Shown in pieces: positions 38,932-48,203 of a stretch of 61,762 nucleotides of DNA (its first letter is position 1; each line of letters begins with the position of its first letter). The DNA is taken from contig NZ_NXLV01000009.1 of assembly GCF_003364205.1 (NCBI RefSeq), positions 1 to 61,762 of the forward strand, read 5' to 3'. Origin of the DNA: Helicobacter brantae (GTDB taxonomy: Bacteria > Campylobacterota > Campylobacteria > Campylobacterales > Helicobacteraceae). Under the pieces are notes generated by a model that was not told the DNA's origin, made no database searches, and worked only from the letters and a program-made list of their open reading frames with translations. The position numbers and the translations under genes were made by a program.

Positions 38932-39978
38932 GTGTATCGGTATCTAAGAAATGTCATCTTCAAACTTGATCCTGAAGTCGATCATCATATCGTTGAGTTT
39001 TGCTTGAAGCATTTTGCTCCCCTGCCTTTGGTCAATGACTTTTTGGCAAATCAATTTTGCTATTTTGATGAATGTCTCTCTCAAGAGGTGTTGGGAATGC
39101 GATTTTACAATCCTGTGGGACTTGCAGCAGGGTTTGATAAAAACGCCACGATGATTGAGGGACTTGCTTTGATGGGGTTTGGGTTTATTGAGGCAGGAAG
39201 CACGACACTCTATCCCCAAGAGGGCAATCCCAAACCTAGAATCTTTCGCTTTGTGCAAGAAGAGAGTATCCAAAATGCAATGGGATTCAATAACGATGGA
39301 GCTGTGAAAATCGCTGAGAGAGTGAAGAAAATCTATCCATTTCAAATCCCCATAGCTATCAATTTAGGCAAAAACAAAACTGCAGAAGATGCACTCAAAA
39401 ACTATGAAGAAAATCTCAAAGTTTTCAAAGATTTGGGAGATTTTTATGTCTTTAATGTTTCTTCTCCCAATACCCCAAACCTTAGGGATTTGCAAAATGA
39501 AAGCTTTGTCAAAGAGCTTTTTTCTATGGCAAGAAGCCATACAGACAAACCTTTGTTTCTCAAAGTTTGCCCTGATAATGTGATTGAGCAAACACTCAAA
39601 GTCTGTGAGAGTGCAATCAGTGGGGGTGCAAATGGAATCGTCGCGACAAATACAACGATGGATTACTCACTTTTGCGATCCCCTAAAAATATCGGAGGGA
39701 TTAGTGGTAGGGCATTGAGAAATAAGAGCAGAGAGGCTTTCTATGAGATTTCCAAAGCCTTCTTTGGCAAAGCGACTTTGGTAGCTGTGGGAGGAATCTT
39801 TGATGGAGAAGAGGCATATAGTCGTATCAAAATGGGAGCGACTTTGGTAGAAGTCTATTCAGCAATGATTTTTGAGGGTCCAAGCGTATGTAAGAAAATC
39901 AATAAAGAAATAGCCAATCTTTTGAGACAAGATGGATATAATCATATTTCAGAAGCAATCGGAGTAGATATCAGATGA
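38932..39978 (+). CDS. pyrD: Dihydroorotate dehydrogenase (quinone), class 2
   Basis: 348 residues from a GTG at 38932 behind GGAG. The N-terminal amphipathic helix and FNVSSPNTPNLRDLQ with catalytic Ser identify the membrane-associated class 2 enzyme. FMN-binding GGISGRALRNKS and VGGIFDGEEAYSRIKMGA follow. Fourth step of pyrimidine synthesis, passing electrons to the quinone pool. It overlaps the next gene by 4 bp. Confidence 0.96.
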   Translation: MYRYLRNVIFKLDPEVDHHIVEFCLKHFAPLPLVNDFLANQFCYFDECLSQEVLGMRFYNPVGLAAGFDKNATMIEGLALMGFGFIEAGSTTLYPQEGNPKPRIFRFVQEESIQNAMGFNNDGAVKIAERVKKIYPFQIPIAINLGKNKTAEDALKNYEENLKVFKDLGDFYVFNVSSPNTPNLRDLQNESFVKELFSMARSHTDKPLFLKVCPDNVIEQTLKVCESAISGGANGIVATNTTMDYSLLRSPKNIGGISGRALRNKSREAFYEISKAFFGKATLVAVGGIFDGEEAYSRIKMGATLVEVYSAMIFEGPSVCKKINKEIANLLRQDGYNHISEAIGVDIR

Positions 39979-41357
39979 TGAAAAAAGCAGTATTTTTCTT
40001 GATGGTTTGTGCCTTTTTGGGAGCTGAAGATAGCTTCATCTCTCCTCAACCCCAAGAGCAAACCCCCTCTCTAGATCAACAAAACAAGGTAGAAGAAGTG
40101 AAAAAGCAATCATTATTACCCCAATATTTTACAAAAACTCTCAGCAATGGACTAGAGGTCGTTGTAATCCCTATTAAAAATCAAAGTGGCGTGATTGAAA
40201 CCAATGTGTTTTACAAAGTGGGAAGTCGCAATGAAGTGATGGGAAAAAGTGGGATTGCTCATATGCTAGAGCATCTCAATTTCAAATCCACCAAAAATCT
40301 CAAAGCAGGAGAGTTTGATGAGATTGTTAAGAAGTTTGGAGGATTGACAAACGCTTCTACTGGGTTTGACTATACGCGATATTTTGTCAAATCAAGTGTG
40401 CAAAATTTGGATAAGTCCTTAGAGCTTTTCTCAGAACTTTTGCAAAATCTCAAGCTTGATAATGCAGAGTTTCAGCCTGAGCGTGAAGTTGTGGCTGAAG
40501 AGCGAAGATGGAGAACTGATAATTCTCCTATTGGCTATCTCTATTTTAGGTTTTTTAACACTGCTTATATCTATCATCCCTATCATTGGACACCTATTGG
40601 GTTTATGGACGATATCAAAAATTGGAAGATTGAGGATATTAGAGCATTTCACAATCTCTACTACCAACCCAAAAACGCAATCATTGTCGTATCAGGAGAT
40701 GTAGAGCCTGAAGTTGTGTTTGCTTCAGCACAAAGATATTTTGGCTCTATTGCTAATAGAGAGGGAGAGATTCCAAGCGTTTATACAATTGAGCCTAAGC
40801 AAGATGGTGCAAGGCATATTGAGATCAAAAAAGACACGCAGATTGAGTATTTTGCACTAGGATATAAAATCCCCAATTTCCAAAGCAAAGATCAAGTCGC
40901 TTTGGGAGTGATCGGAGAGCTTTTGAGTGGAGGAAAAAGTGCGATACTCCAAGCTGAGCTTGTTGATAAACAACGCATTGCTTCAGAGGTATATTCTTAT
41001 GCAATGGATATGAGAGATGAGGGGGTATTTCTCTTTATCCTAGCAGGAAATAAAGGAATTAAAGCTGAGCAACTTCAAGAATCATTGCAAAAAATCATCA
41101 ATGATTTTAGAGAAGGCAAAATCACTCAAGCAATGCTAGATAAAGCAAAAATCAATATCAAATCAAGCTTTATTTATAGTCTTGAAGATGCTTCAAGTGT
41201 GGCATCACTCTTTGGGGATTATCTAGCCAAAGGGGATATTAAGCCACTTTTGGAATATGAAAAAAACCTTGATTCTCTCAAGCTTCAAGATGTGATTGAG
41301 GTAGCAAAGAAATACTTTGTGAGTGAGAGTGCAACTTCAGCGATTTTGAGGAGGTAG
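39975..41357 (+). CDS. pqqE: M16 family zinc peptidase (PqqE/YmxG-like)
   Basis: 460 residues with a signal peptide (MMKKAVFFLMVCAFLGAEDS). The inverted zinc motif HxxEH is present (GIAHMLEHLNFKST), with the distal Glu in REVVAEERRW. The second half is a catalytically silent M16 repeat. A secreted insulinase-type peptidase. The name follows HP1012. Alternative start at the ATG at 39978. The position between pyrD and dapA is conserved in H. pylori. Confidence 0.9.
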   Translation: MMKKAVFFLMVCAFLGAEDSFISPQPQEQTPSLDQQNKVEEVKKQSLLPQYFTKTLSNGLEVVVIPIKNQSGVIETNVFYKVGSRNEVMGKSGIAHMLEHLNFKSTKNLKAGEFDEIVKKFGGLTNASTGFDYTRYFVKSSVQNLDKSLELFSELLQNLKLDNAEFQPEREVVAEERRWRTDNSPIGYLYFRFFNTAYIYHPYHWTPIGFMDDIKNWKIEDIRAFHNLYYQPKNAIIVVSGDVEPEVVFASAQRYFGSIANREGEIPSVYTIEPKQDGARHIEIKKDTQIEYFALGYKIPNFQSKDQVALGVIGELLSGGKSAILQAELVDKQRIASEVYSYAMDMRDEGVFLFILAGNKGIKAEQLQESLQKIINDFREGKITQAMLDKAKINIKSSFIYSLEDASSVASLFGDYLAKGDIKPLLEYEKNLDSLKLQDVIEVAKKYFVSESATSAILRR

Positions 41358-41360
41358 GCT

Positions 41361-42242
41361 ATGGTTGTGGGTGCAATGAGTGCGTTAATCACGCCCTTTA
41401 AAAATGGAAAAGTAGATTATGCAACTTTTGAGAGATTGATTCAAAGGCAAATTCGCTATGGAATGGATGCGTGTTTGCCTGTGGGTACGACAGGGGAATC
41501 AGCCACTCTTACTCATCAAGAACATATGGAATGCATTGAAGTGGCAGTCAAGACTTGCCATGGAAGTGGGACAAAAGTCTTAGCAGGTGCAGGAAGCAAC
41601 TCCACAAAAGAAGCCATAGAGTTAGCTCAATTTGCACAAAAAGTAGGAGCAGATGCAGTGCTTTGTGTAACTCCCTACTACAATAAACCTACCCAAGATG
41701 GGCTTTTTGAGCATTACAAAGCTGTGGCAAACTCTATTGAAATTCCTCTAATGCTCTATAATGTCCCTAGTAGGACAGGGGTAAGCATTGAGATTTCAAC
41801 AGCATTGCGACTTTTTGAGCAAGTGCCAAATATTTATGGGATCAAAGAAGCAGCAGGGAGTTTGGAGAGAGTGGTGGCTTTGCAAGCAAGCAATCCTAAG
41901 GCAATTATCGCAAGTGGAGATGATGCACTCAATTTCCCAATCTTAGCAAGTGGAGGGAGTGCTGTAACTTCAGTTACAGGAAATCTTTTGCCCAATAAGA
42001 TTGCAGAACTTACTCATAGTGCATTAAATGGAGATTTTAAGAAAAGTCGAGAAATTAATACGCAACTTTATGAGATCAATAAGGTATTATTTTGCGAAAC
42101 AAATCCATCTCCGATAAAAACAGCAATGTATTTGAGTGGATTGTTAGAAACTCTTGAATTTCGACTTCCATTAGTGGAGATGAAAAAAGAGAATATTGCA
42201 TTGCTAGAAAAAACTTTAGAAAAATACGAGGTGTTAAAATGA
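41361..42242 (+). CDS. dapA: 4-hydroxy-tetrahydrodipicolinate synthase
   Basis: 293 residues. Catalytic Tyr in [13 protein letters not shown] and Schiff-base Lys in YGIKEAAGS; the GTTGESATL motif binds pyruvate. First committed step to lysine and diaminopimelate. The end overlaps the SDR gene by 4 bp. Confidence 0.97.
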   Translation: MVVGAMSALITPFKNGKVDYATFERLIQRQIRYGMDACLPVGTTGESATLTHQEHMECIEVAVKTCHGSGTKVLAGAGSNSTKEAIELAQFAQKVGADAVLCVTPYYNKPTQDGLFEHYKAVANSIEIPLMLYNVPSRTGVSIEISTALRLFEQVPNIYGIKEAAGSLERVVALQASNPKAIIASGDDALNFPILASGGSAVTSVTGNLLPNKIAELTHSALNGDFKKSREINTQLYEINKVLFCETNPSPIKTAMYLSGLLETLEFRLPLVEMKKENIALLEKTLEKYEVLK

Positions 42243-43021
42243 GTGAAACAATGAAAGGCAAAACTTTAGTTATCAGTGGAGCAACAAGAGGGATTGGTAA
42301 GGCAATTTTATATCGCTTTGCACAAGAGGGAGTGAATGTGGCTTTCACTTACAACAAAAACGAAGAAGAGGCACAAAAAATTGCCCAAGATGTAGAGAGC
42401 AAGTATGGAATCAAAGCAAGATATTATCCTCTCAATGTCCTAGAGCCAGAGCAATATATCTCTCTTTTTGAAGAGATTGACAAAGAATTTGATCGTGTAG
42501 ATTTCTTTGTAAGCAATGCAATCATTTATGGTAGAAGCGTAGTAGGAGGCTTTGCTCCCTTTATGCGACTTAAACCAAAGGGATTAAACAATATCTATAC
42601 AGCCACGGTTTTGGCTTTTGTCGTAGGAGCACAAGAGGCGGCTAAGAGAATGAAAGAGGTTGGTGGTGGAGCAATCGTATCTCTAAGCTCCACAGGAAAT
42701 CTAGTGTATATGCCAAACTATGCAGGACACGGAAATAGCAAAAATGCAGTTGAAACAATGGTGAAATACGCTGCTACTGAGTTAGGAGAGTTTGGAATCC
42801 GAGTTAATGCTGTGAGTGGTGGGCCAATCGATACTGACGCACTTAGAGCTTTCCCTGATTATGATGAAGTCAAAGCAAAAGTAGAAGAAGAATCTCCACT
42901 TAAGAGAATGGGAAAACCTGAAGATTTGGCAGGGGCTTGTTATTTCCTTTGTGATGATTCTCAAAGTGGTTGGCTCACAGGTCAGACAATCGTGATTGAT
43001 GGTGGAACAACCTTTAGATAA
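42239..43021 (+). CDS. SDR family oxidoreductase, FabL-like enoyl-ACP reductase candidate
   Basis: 260 residues. NAD(P) motif GATRGIGKA, and the active site reads Tyr-x6-Lys (YAGHGNSK), the spacing of enoyl-ACP reductases FabI/FabL, not the Tyr-x3-Lys of ordinary SDRs. C-terminal [13 protein letters not shown] is standard. The H. pylori counterpart (HP1014) is often named 7-alpha-hydroxysteroid dehydrogenase; the motif here argues for fatty-acid synthesis. The ATG overlaps dapA. Confidence 0.8.
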   Translation: MSETMKGKTLVISGATRGIGKAILYRFAQEGVNVAFTYNKNEEEAQKIAQDVESKYGIKARYYPLNVLEPEQYISLFEEIDKEFDRVDFFVSNAIIYGRSVVGGFAPFMRLKPKGLNNIYTATVLAFVVGAQEAAKRMKEVGGGAIVSLSSTGNLVYMPNYAGHGNSKNAVETMVKYAATELGEFGIRVNAVSGGPIDTDALRAFPDYDEVKAKVEEESPLKRMGKPEDLAGACYFLCDDSQSGWLTGQTIVIDGGTTFR

Positions 43022-43029
43022 GAATCGTG

Positions 43030-43557
43030 ATGAAAAACATTCCCAATACTCTAACGATTTTTCGTATCTTTCTAGCCATTTTGGTGATGGCTGTGATTTT
43101 GTATGCAGATATGCAAAGTCCTTATATAAGATTTTTGGCGTGTGGAATGTTTTTTGTGGCAAGTATGACGGATTTTTTAGATGGCTTCATTGCAAGGCGT
43201 TATGCACTTCAAAGCCGCTTTGGAGAAGTCTTTGATCCTTTAGCTGATAAAATGCTAGTTTTAGGGGCTTTTATAGCCTTGATTGTGGTAAAGATTGCCA
43301 ATCCTTGGGCAGTGTTTTTGATCTTTTCTCGTGAGTTTTTTATCACAGGGCTTAGAGTGGTGGTGGCAAACTCAGGAGTGAGTATCGCTGCAAATATGAT
43401 GGGCAAGATTAAGTCGGTGGCACAATATTGGGCGATAGGGTGTCTGATCGCCAATGTCTTGCCTAATTTTTGGAATCAATTTTTTCTTTGGTTTGCTGTG
43501 GCTTTGACAATCATTTCAGGCTTTGATTATGTTAGAAAATATCTTAAGAGTTTTTAG
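43030..43557 (+). CDS. pgsA: CDP-diacylglycerol-glycerol-3-phosphate 3-phosphatidyltransferase
   Basis: 175 residues from the ATG at 43030 (a GTG one codon earlier is possible). The CDP-alcohol motif D-G-x2-A-R-x8-G-x3-D-x3-D is complete in DGFIARRYALQSRFGEVFDPLADK. Several membrane helices. Makes phosphatidylglycerol phosphate. Directly followed by rseP with no gap. Confidence 0.93.
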   Translation: MKNIPNTLTIFRIFLAILVMAVILYADMQSPYIRFLACGMFFVASMTDFLDGFIARRYALQSRFGEVFDPLADKMLVLGAFIALIVVKIANPWAVFLIFSREFFITGLRVVVANSGVSIAANMMGKIKSVAQYWAIGCLIANVLPNFWNQFFLWFAVALTIISGFDYVRKYLKSF

Positions 43558-44607
43558 ATGAGTCTTGCTCTCTCGCTTTTAGCCCTCTCTTTTCTTATCT
43601 TTTTTCACGAATTAGGGCATTTTCTAGTCGCTAGAGCTTTTGGGGTGAAGGTTGAAGTTTTTAGTATCGGCTTTGGCAAAAAGCTCATAGCCAAAACCTA
43701 CAAAGGCACACAATACACCCTCTCTCTTATCCCTCTAGGCGGATATGTCAAGATGAAAGGGCAAAATGATAGCGATCCATTAGAGCAAAGCAGTGATACT
43801 GATAGCTACACTTCCAAAGCTCCTTGGCAGAGGATTTGTATCCTTTTGGCTGGGCCACTTTTTAATATCCTTTTAGCTTTTTTTATCTATTCAAGCCTAT
43901 CTTTTGGAGACAAACAAGTGCTTTTGCCAATCTTAGGAGAGATCAAAGAGGGCTATCCTGCAAGTGAGGTTGGACTAAAAAGTGGAGATCAAATCCTCTC
44001 AATCAATGGAGAGAAGATGAGGACTTGGAGAGAGATGGCAGAAATCATCGCTTCTTCCCCCTCTCTATCTTTGCAGGTTAAAAGAGAGAATCAAATTCTT
44101 TCTTTTTCACTTCAAAGCAAAGAGGTTGAGGGCAAAAATATCTTTGGAGAGAGCAAAAAGCACTATGTCATCGGAGTGGGTGCAAAAGGAGAGTTTGGAA
44201 GTATGCATTTTGGTGTGCTTGAAGCACTCAAAAATGGGGCAATCAGCACTTATGAAAATAGCACCTTGATTGTAGAGGGGATAAAGAAACTTATCGTTGG
44301 GGTTGTGCCTACAAGTGAAGTGGGAGGGGTAGTATCAATCGTGCAAGTGATGCATAAAGCAAGTGAGAGTGGGTGGATAAGCTTTGCTTTGCTTGTGGCA
44401 TTGATTTCTATCAATCTTGGGGTTCTCAATCTTTTGCCAATCCCTGCCCTTGATGGGGGGCATATCCTCTTCAATCTCTATGAAATGGTTACTAGAAAGC
44501 CCCCAAGTGTAAATATGCTCTACTATCTCACTATCGGAGGGTGGGCAGTATTATTGGGGCTTATGCTTCTAGGACTTTATAATGATTTGCATCGTATTTT
44601 GCTCTAA
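43558..44607 (+). CDS. rseP: Site-2 intramembrane zinc protease RseP
   Basis: 349 residues. The metal site HExxH is in IFFHELGHFLVARAFG in the first membrane helix; the second motif is NLLPIPALDGGHI. A single PDZ domain lies between (EGYPASEVGLKSGDQILSING), whereas E. coli RseP has two. The ATG starts immediately after the pgsA stop. Likely processes membrane substrates such as signal-peptide remnants or anti-sigma factors. Confidence 0.93.
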   Translation: MSLALSLLALSFLIFFHELGHFLVARAFGVKVEVFSIGFGKKLIAKTYKGTQYTLSLIPLGGYVKMKGQNDSDPLEQSSDTDSYTSKAPWQRICILLAGPLFNILLAFFIYSSLSFGDKQVLLPILGEIKEGYPASEVGLKSGDQILSINGEKMRTWREMAEIIASSPSLSLQVKRENQILSFSLQSKEVEGKNIFGESKKHYVIGVGAKGEFGSMHFGVLEALKNGAISTYENSTLIVEGIKKLIVGVVPTSEVGGVVSIVQVMHKASESGWISFALLVALISINLGVLNLLPIPALDGGHILFNLYEMVTRKPPSVNMLYYLTIGGWAVLLGLMLLGLYNDLHRILL

Positions 44608-44617
44608 GGAGGATTAA

Positions 44618-45274
44618 ATGAATCATTTGCAAGAAGTGATAGCCAAGATTGAAAAGGCTCGTATTGCCTACTCTCGCCACCAAGTTATCAAGCTTGTGGC
44701 TGTCTCAAAGTATTGGGATATCTCTCAAATCATTGAGCTGTATGAGGGAGGGCAGAGGGCTTTTGGAGAAAACAAAGTTCAAGATCTCAAAGCCAAATCT
44801 TTAGAGCTAGAAAGTTATCCCTTAGAGTGGCATCTTATCGGCACGATTCAAGAAAACAAGATTAACACTATCATTTCTCTCTCCCCAGCTCTTATCCATT
44901 CTATTGATAGCCTTAAACTCGCTCACTCTTTTCAGCAACGCCTAGAGCGTGAGGGCAAAACTCAGAGGGCATTGCTTCAAATCAACTCTTCAAGAGAGGA
45001 GAGCAAAAGTGGAGTGAGTATAGAAGAGGCAAAAGAAGTGTATTTATCAATCCAAGAGAGCTGTCCCAATCTAATGCTAGAGGGAGTGATGAGTATCGGA
45101 GCTCATAGCGAGGATAAAAGCAAAATCATCAAAAGTTTTGAGGTTACAAAAGAGATTTTCGACTCTCTCCCCAATGCCAAAACTCTCTCAATGGGAATGA
45201 GTGGGGACTATGAACTTGCTATTTCTTGTGGTGCAAACTTGCTAAGAATCGGCTCTGCATTATTTGAGAGATAA
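44618..45274 (+). CDS. YggS/PROSC family PLP-binding protein
   Basis: 218 residues. The PLP Lys is in IKLVAVSKYWD; GENKVQDL, WHLIGTIQENK and SMGMSGDYELAI are family motifs. It keeps free pyridoxal phosphate at a safe level. Last gene before the tRNA. Confidence 0.9.
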   Translation: MNHLQEVIAKIEKARIAYSRHQVIKLVAVSKYWDISQIIELYEGGQRAFGENKVQDLKAKSLELESYPLEWHLIGTIQENKINTIISLSPALIHSIDSLKLAHSFQQRLEREGKTQRALLQINSSREESKSGVSIEEAKEVYLSIQESCPNLMLEGVMSIGAHSEDKSKIIKSFEVTKEIFDSLPNAKTLSMGMSGDYELAISCGANLLRIGSALFER

Positions 45275-45302
45275 AAAAGTCATAAAATTTCAAAAAATCA
45301 AG

Positions 45303-45308
45303 TATAAT
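45303..45308 (+). promoter_or_regulatory. -10 element of tRNA-Pro
   Basis: A perfect TATAAT 19 bp before the tRNA, within AAGTATAATAACG. Confidence 0.6.
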
Positions 45309-45326
45309 AACGCTTTTGCAACTTAT

Positions 45327-45404
45327 CGGAGTATGGCGCAGCCTGATTAGCGCGCACCCTTGGGGTGGGTGAGGTCGTGGGTTTGAATCCCGCTACTCCG
45401 ACCA
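45327..45404 (+). tRNA. tRNA-Pro (anticodon UGG)
   Basis: A cloverleaf can be folded by eye: 7-bp acceptor CGGAGTA/TACTCCG, anticodon loop TTGGGGT with UGG, T-loop GTTTGAATC, discriminator A and encoded CCA. The next gene on the minus strand ends directly at 45405. Confidence 0.95.
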
Positions 45405-46403
45405 TTATTCAAAGAATTTCTCCAATGGATAATTTTTCCCCATTTTTTTGAGTTCGATAAACGCCTTTGGCAAAGTTAAATCTTCATAATCATTAAGAAC
45501 CTCTATGGCTTTCTCTATCATTGAGTAATCAAGCAAAACAAACACATATGCTTCTCTTGCCTTCTCTTTTTGCATTGATAGGCGAGAGAAAATATCAATG
45601 CATACATCAGGCTCAAGTTGGGATTTGAGTTTTTGAGCCAAGTGAAAATACTCTTTGCTATCCACATCTATAAGGGCTAGGAGTTCAAAAATCTCTTTTG
45701 CTCCAAGCTTATAGCCCTTTTTATTCAAAGCATAAAGCAAGTGTTTTGCCAATTCAGGATTGGGGTGAGCAGAGAGGAATTTATGGATAATTTTTTCATC
45801 TACCAAATTGTTTTCCACTAGCTCATCAATCGCTCTCTCTTTGATATCGGTGTGATAATCCCCCTCTAAAACTTTAATAGCAAATTTAAGATCGGATTTG
45901 ATTTTGTTGATGATATTTTTATCCCAAAACTCTGAATCTTTGGGGAAGTCAAGCTTGATTACTCCACCTTTTTGAAGCTCTAGGAGTTCAGCAAAGAGAG
46001 TGTCGATTTTTTTGTTTTGAGATTCCTCACTTGAGGTGTTGGGGTGGAGAGAAACTCTAGAGAGGACTTTTGAGAGGGTTTGGAAAATGGGGGTTTTGAA
46101 AGTGTGGTGAGGGATTGGGTGCTTAAGAATTTGAGAGTAGATTTGATTGATAAGATTTTCATAATCCCTGTCGTTTTTGTAAGAGTTGCTAAATCTTGAA
46201 AACCAATTCCCCACAAAAAACAAAAGCGTAAAGACAAAAAATATGCCAATTCCCACACCTAGCCATACCACAGAATGCAAAGTTAGACTAGTTTGCCCCA
46301 AAGAGAGCGTAATATCACTCCCTCCACTGCTAAGGGTATAAAACCCTCCACAAAACACAATCACAAAAACGATAAAAAACACAAAATAGTATTTGACTTT
46401 CAT
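45405..46403 (-). CDS. Conserved membrane protein of unknown function
   Basis: 332 residues. Two N-terminal membrane helices (about 5-25 and 44-66) are followed by a long soluble, mostly helical region with repeated helical pairs (AKHLLYALNKKGYKLGAKEIFELLALI...), suggestive of TPR-like packing. The cytoplasmic part ends NYPLEKFFE. No named family recognised. It sits behind the dksA-like gene with 9 bp between. Confidence 0.7.
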   Translation of the reverse strand: MKVKYYFVFFIVFVIVFCGGFYTLSSGGSDITLSLGQTSLTLHSVVWLGVGIGIFFVFTLLFFVGNWFSRFSNSYKNDRDYENLINQIYSQILKHPIPHHTFKTPIFQTLSKVLSRVSLHPNTSSEESQNKKIDTLFAELLELQKGGVIKLDFPKDSEFWDKNIINKIKSDLKFAIKVLEGDYHTDIKERAIDELVENNLVDEKIIHKFLSAHPNPELAKHLLYALNKKGYKLGAKEIFELLALIDVDSKEYFHLAQKLKSQLEPDVCIDIFSRLSMQKEKAREAYVFVLLDYSMIEKAIEVLNDYEDLTLPKAFIELKKMGKNYPLEKFFE

Positions 46404-46412
46404 TTTCTCTCC

Positions 46413-46766
46413 TTAGTTTTGGCTTTTTTCATAAATCTCTCGGCAGATGATACAATACCTTGCGTGAGGTTTAATCTCTAGTCTTGCCTCATCAATCTCA
46501 TCTCCACACATCTGACAGATTCCAAAGGTTTTATTTTTGATTTTTTCAAGTGAGAGTGCGATATCTTTAAGCTCATTTTCGTATTGCTGAAGAATTGAGG
46601 TATTGAGCATTCCTTGAGAGTTGGCTGAAGTAAAATCAGCGTGATCGCTTAGAGATTGGTTGTGAATCTCTGTGATTGAGTTGTTGGCTGTGTGGATATG
46701 AGCGTGTAAAACCTCTCTTCTGTCTTCCAAAATTTTTTGAAATTTTTCTAGGATTTTTTCATTCAT
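46413..46766 (-). CDS. dksA: DksA/TraR family zinc-finger protein
   Basis: 117 residues. A coiled-coil N-terminal part and a four-Cys zinc finger (ICQMCGDEI ... ARYCIIC). DksA-type proteins bind the RNA polymerase secondary channel and, with ppGpp, adjust rRNA and stress promoters. Shorter than E. coli DksA (151), normal for Campylobacterota. Confidence 0.85.
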   Translation of the reverse strand: MNEKILEKFQKILEDRREVLHAHIHTANNSITEIHNQSLSDHADFTSANSQGMLNTSILQQYENELKDIALSLEKIKNKTFGICQMCGDEIDEARLEIKPHARYCIICREIYEKSQN

Positions 46767-46775
46767 TTTAACTCC

Positions 46776-47225
46776 TTATTTGTGATAGGGGTGATTGGCA
46801 TTGATACTCAATGCTCGATAAATTTGCTCACAAAGCACGACTTTTGCGACTTTGTGGCTGAGGGTGAGGGGTGTGAGGCTAAGGGGGTGGGTTTGAGAGA
46901 TGAACTCTTCATCAAACCCATAAGCTCCACCGATAAAAAAGCTTATCTCCAAAGAGTTAGAAAAAAGCTTGGCAAACTCAAAGCTATCAAGCATTTTTCC
47001 TCTAGGATGAAGTGCATAGCTAGAGGGGGAAAGGAAGGGCTTGAGGGCTTGAGTATAGGAGCTTTGGGCTTCTTTTTGTGAGCCTTTTTGGGCTTTGGCA
47101 ATGTCGTTGTTGAAAATATCTTTTAGCACAAGAGTAGCCCCAAAACTCTTGCACTGCTTGATAAAATCATTATAAATGGGCTGATAATCGTCGTTTTTAA
47201 CGATTGAGAATACATTGATTTTCAT
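46776..47225 (-). CDS. rlmH: 23S rRNA pseudouridine-1915 methyltransferase
   Basis: 149 residues. SPOUT-fold motif ISFFIGGAYGF, and the conserved C-terminus EQIYRALSINANHPYHK. The start MKINVFSIVK matches the family start exactly, although it lies 29 bp inside the end of accD. Confidence 0.94.
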   Translation of the reverse strand: MKINVFSIVKNDDYQPIYNDFIKQCKSFGATLVLKDIFNNDIAKAQKGSQKEAQSSYTQALKPFLSPSSYALHPRGKMLDSFEFAKLFSNSLEISFFIGGAYGFDEEFISQTHPLSLTPLTLSHKVAKVVLCEQIYRALSINANHPYHK

Positions 47226-48066
47226 AGTTTGGATTGAGTATCCTTATAAGATGTGAAAGAGTGGCTTTGAGATCTTTTCTCTCCACAACCATATCAATCA
47301 GTCCGTGCTCTAGCAAAAACTCTGCTGTTTGGAATCCTTGAGGTAAATCTGCCCCAATGGTTTGCTTGATTACTCTTGGTCCTGCAAACCCAATCGTCGC
47401 TCCAGGTTCAGCCATAATGATGTCCCCCAAAAATGCAAAACTCGCACTCACTCCCCCAAAAGTAGGATCTGTAAGAAGTGAGATAAAAGGGAGTTTATGA
47501 TCGGCTAGGATATTGAGTGCTGCACTTGTTTTTGCCATTTGCATTAGAGAGAAAGTGGATTCTTGCATTCTAGCTCCCCCACTTGTAGAGGCGATGATTA
47601 GGGCTTGTTTTTGATCGATTGCTCTTTTAATCGCTCTTAGGATTTTCTCCCCTTCCACGCTTCCCAAACTTCCCCCCATAAAAGCAAAGTCAAAGACTAC
47701 AAGTTGCACACCCTCGCCATCGATTTTGGCTTCTCCACTGATAACTGAACTTGCTCTTCCTGTCTTTGCCACACCCTCTTCAATGCGTTTTTTGTAGCTT
47801 TTTTTATCTACAAAGTGCAAAGGATCAGTGGGAGCTAGGGATTTATCAAGCTCAACAAACTCATCACAAAGTAGCTCGATTCTCTCTTGAGCTGTGATTT
47901 TGAAGTGATAGGAGCATTTAGGACAAACATTGTGTTGAGCTAAAACCTCTTTGTAATAAACAATCGCATTACAGCTTGGGCATTTGACCCAATGGCTTGG
48001 AGCTTCTTCTTTTGAAGCTCTTGATGTGCCGATTCTGAGTTTTTTAAAAAAATCTTCCAAGCCCAT
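47197..48066 (-). CDS. accD: Acetyl-CoA carboxylase carboxyltransferase subunit beta
   Basis: 289 residues. N-terminal zinc ribbon (VKCPSCNAIVYY ... HNVCPKCSYHF), then the carboxyltransferase core (IIASTSGGARMQES, TDPTFGGVSASFAFLGDI, GFAGPRVIKQTIG). With AccA it transfers CO2 to acetyl-CoA. Neighbour rlmH as in H. pylori. Confidence 0.96.
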   Translation of the reverse strand: MGLEDFFKKLRIGTSRASKEEAPSHWVKCPSCNAIVYYKEVLAQHNVCPKCSYHFKITAQERIELLCDEFVELDKSLAPTDPLHFVDKKSYKKRIEEGVAKTGRASSVISGEAKIDGEGVQLVVFDFAFMGGSLGSVEGEKILRAIKRAIDQKQALIIASTSGGARMQESTFSLMQMAKTSAALNILADHKLPFISLLTDPTFGGVSASFAFLGDIIMAEPGATIGFAGPRVIKQTIGADLPQGFQTAEFLLEHGLIDMVVERKDLKATLSHLIRILNPNYENQCILNR

Positions 48067-48203
48067 TATGATTCCTTAGAAATTAAGTTTATTAAAATCT
48101 GAAATATTATCAAAAAAGATAGAAAAACCCAAAAATATCTCAAAGCACAGCTAGAAGTTTTTTGTAGAATCTCCAAAAATAAGCAAAGCAAAAGGAATAA
48201 AAA

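Noticed and set aside
45327-45404. tRNA-Pro as an integration site of a mobile element
   Set aside because: Flanking genes are conserved chromosomal genes, and no integrase or repeated tRNA end is seen.
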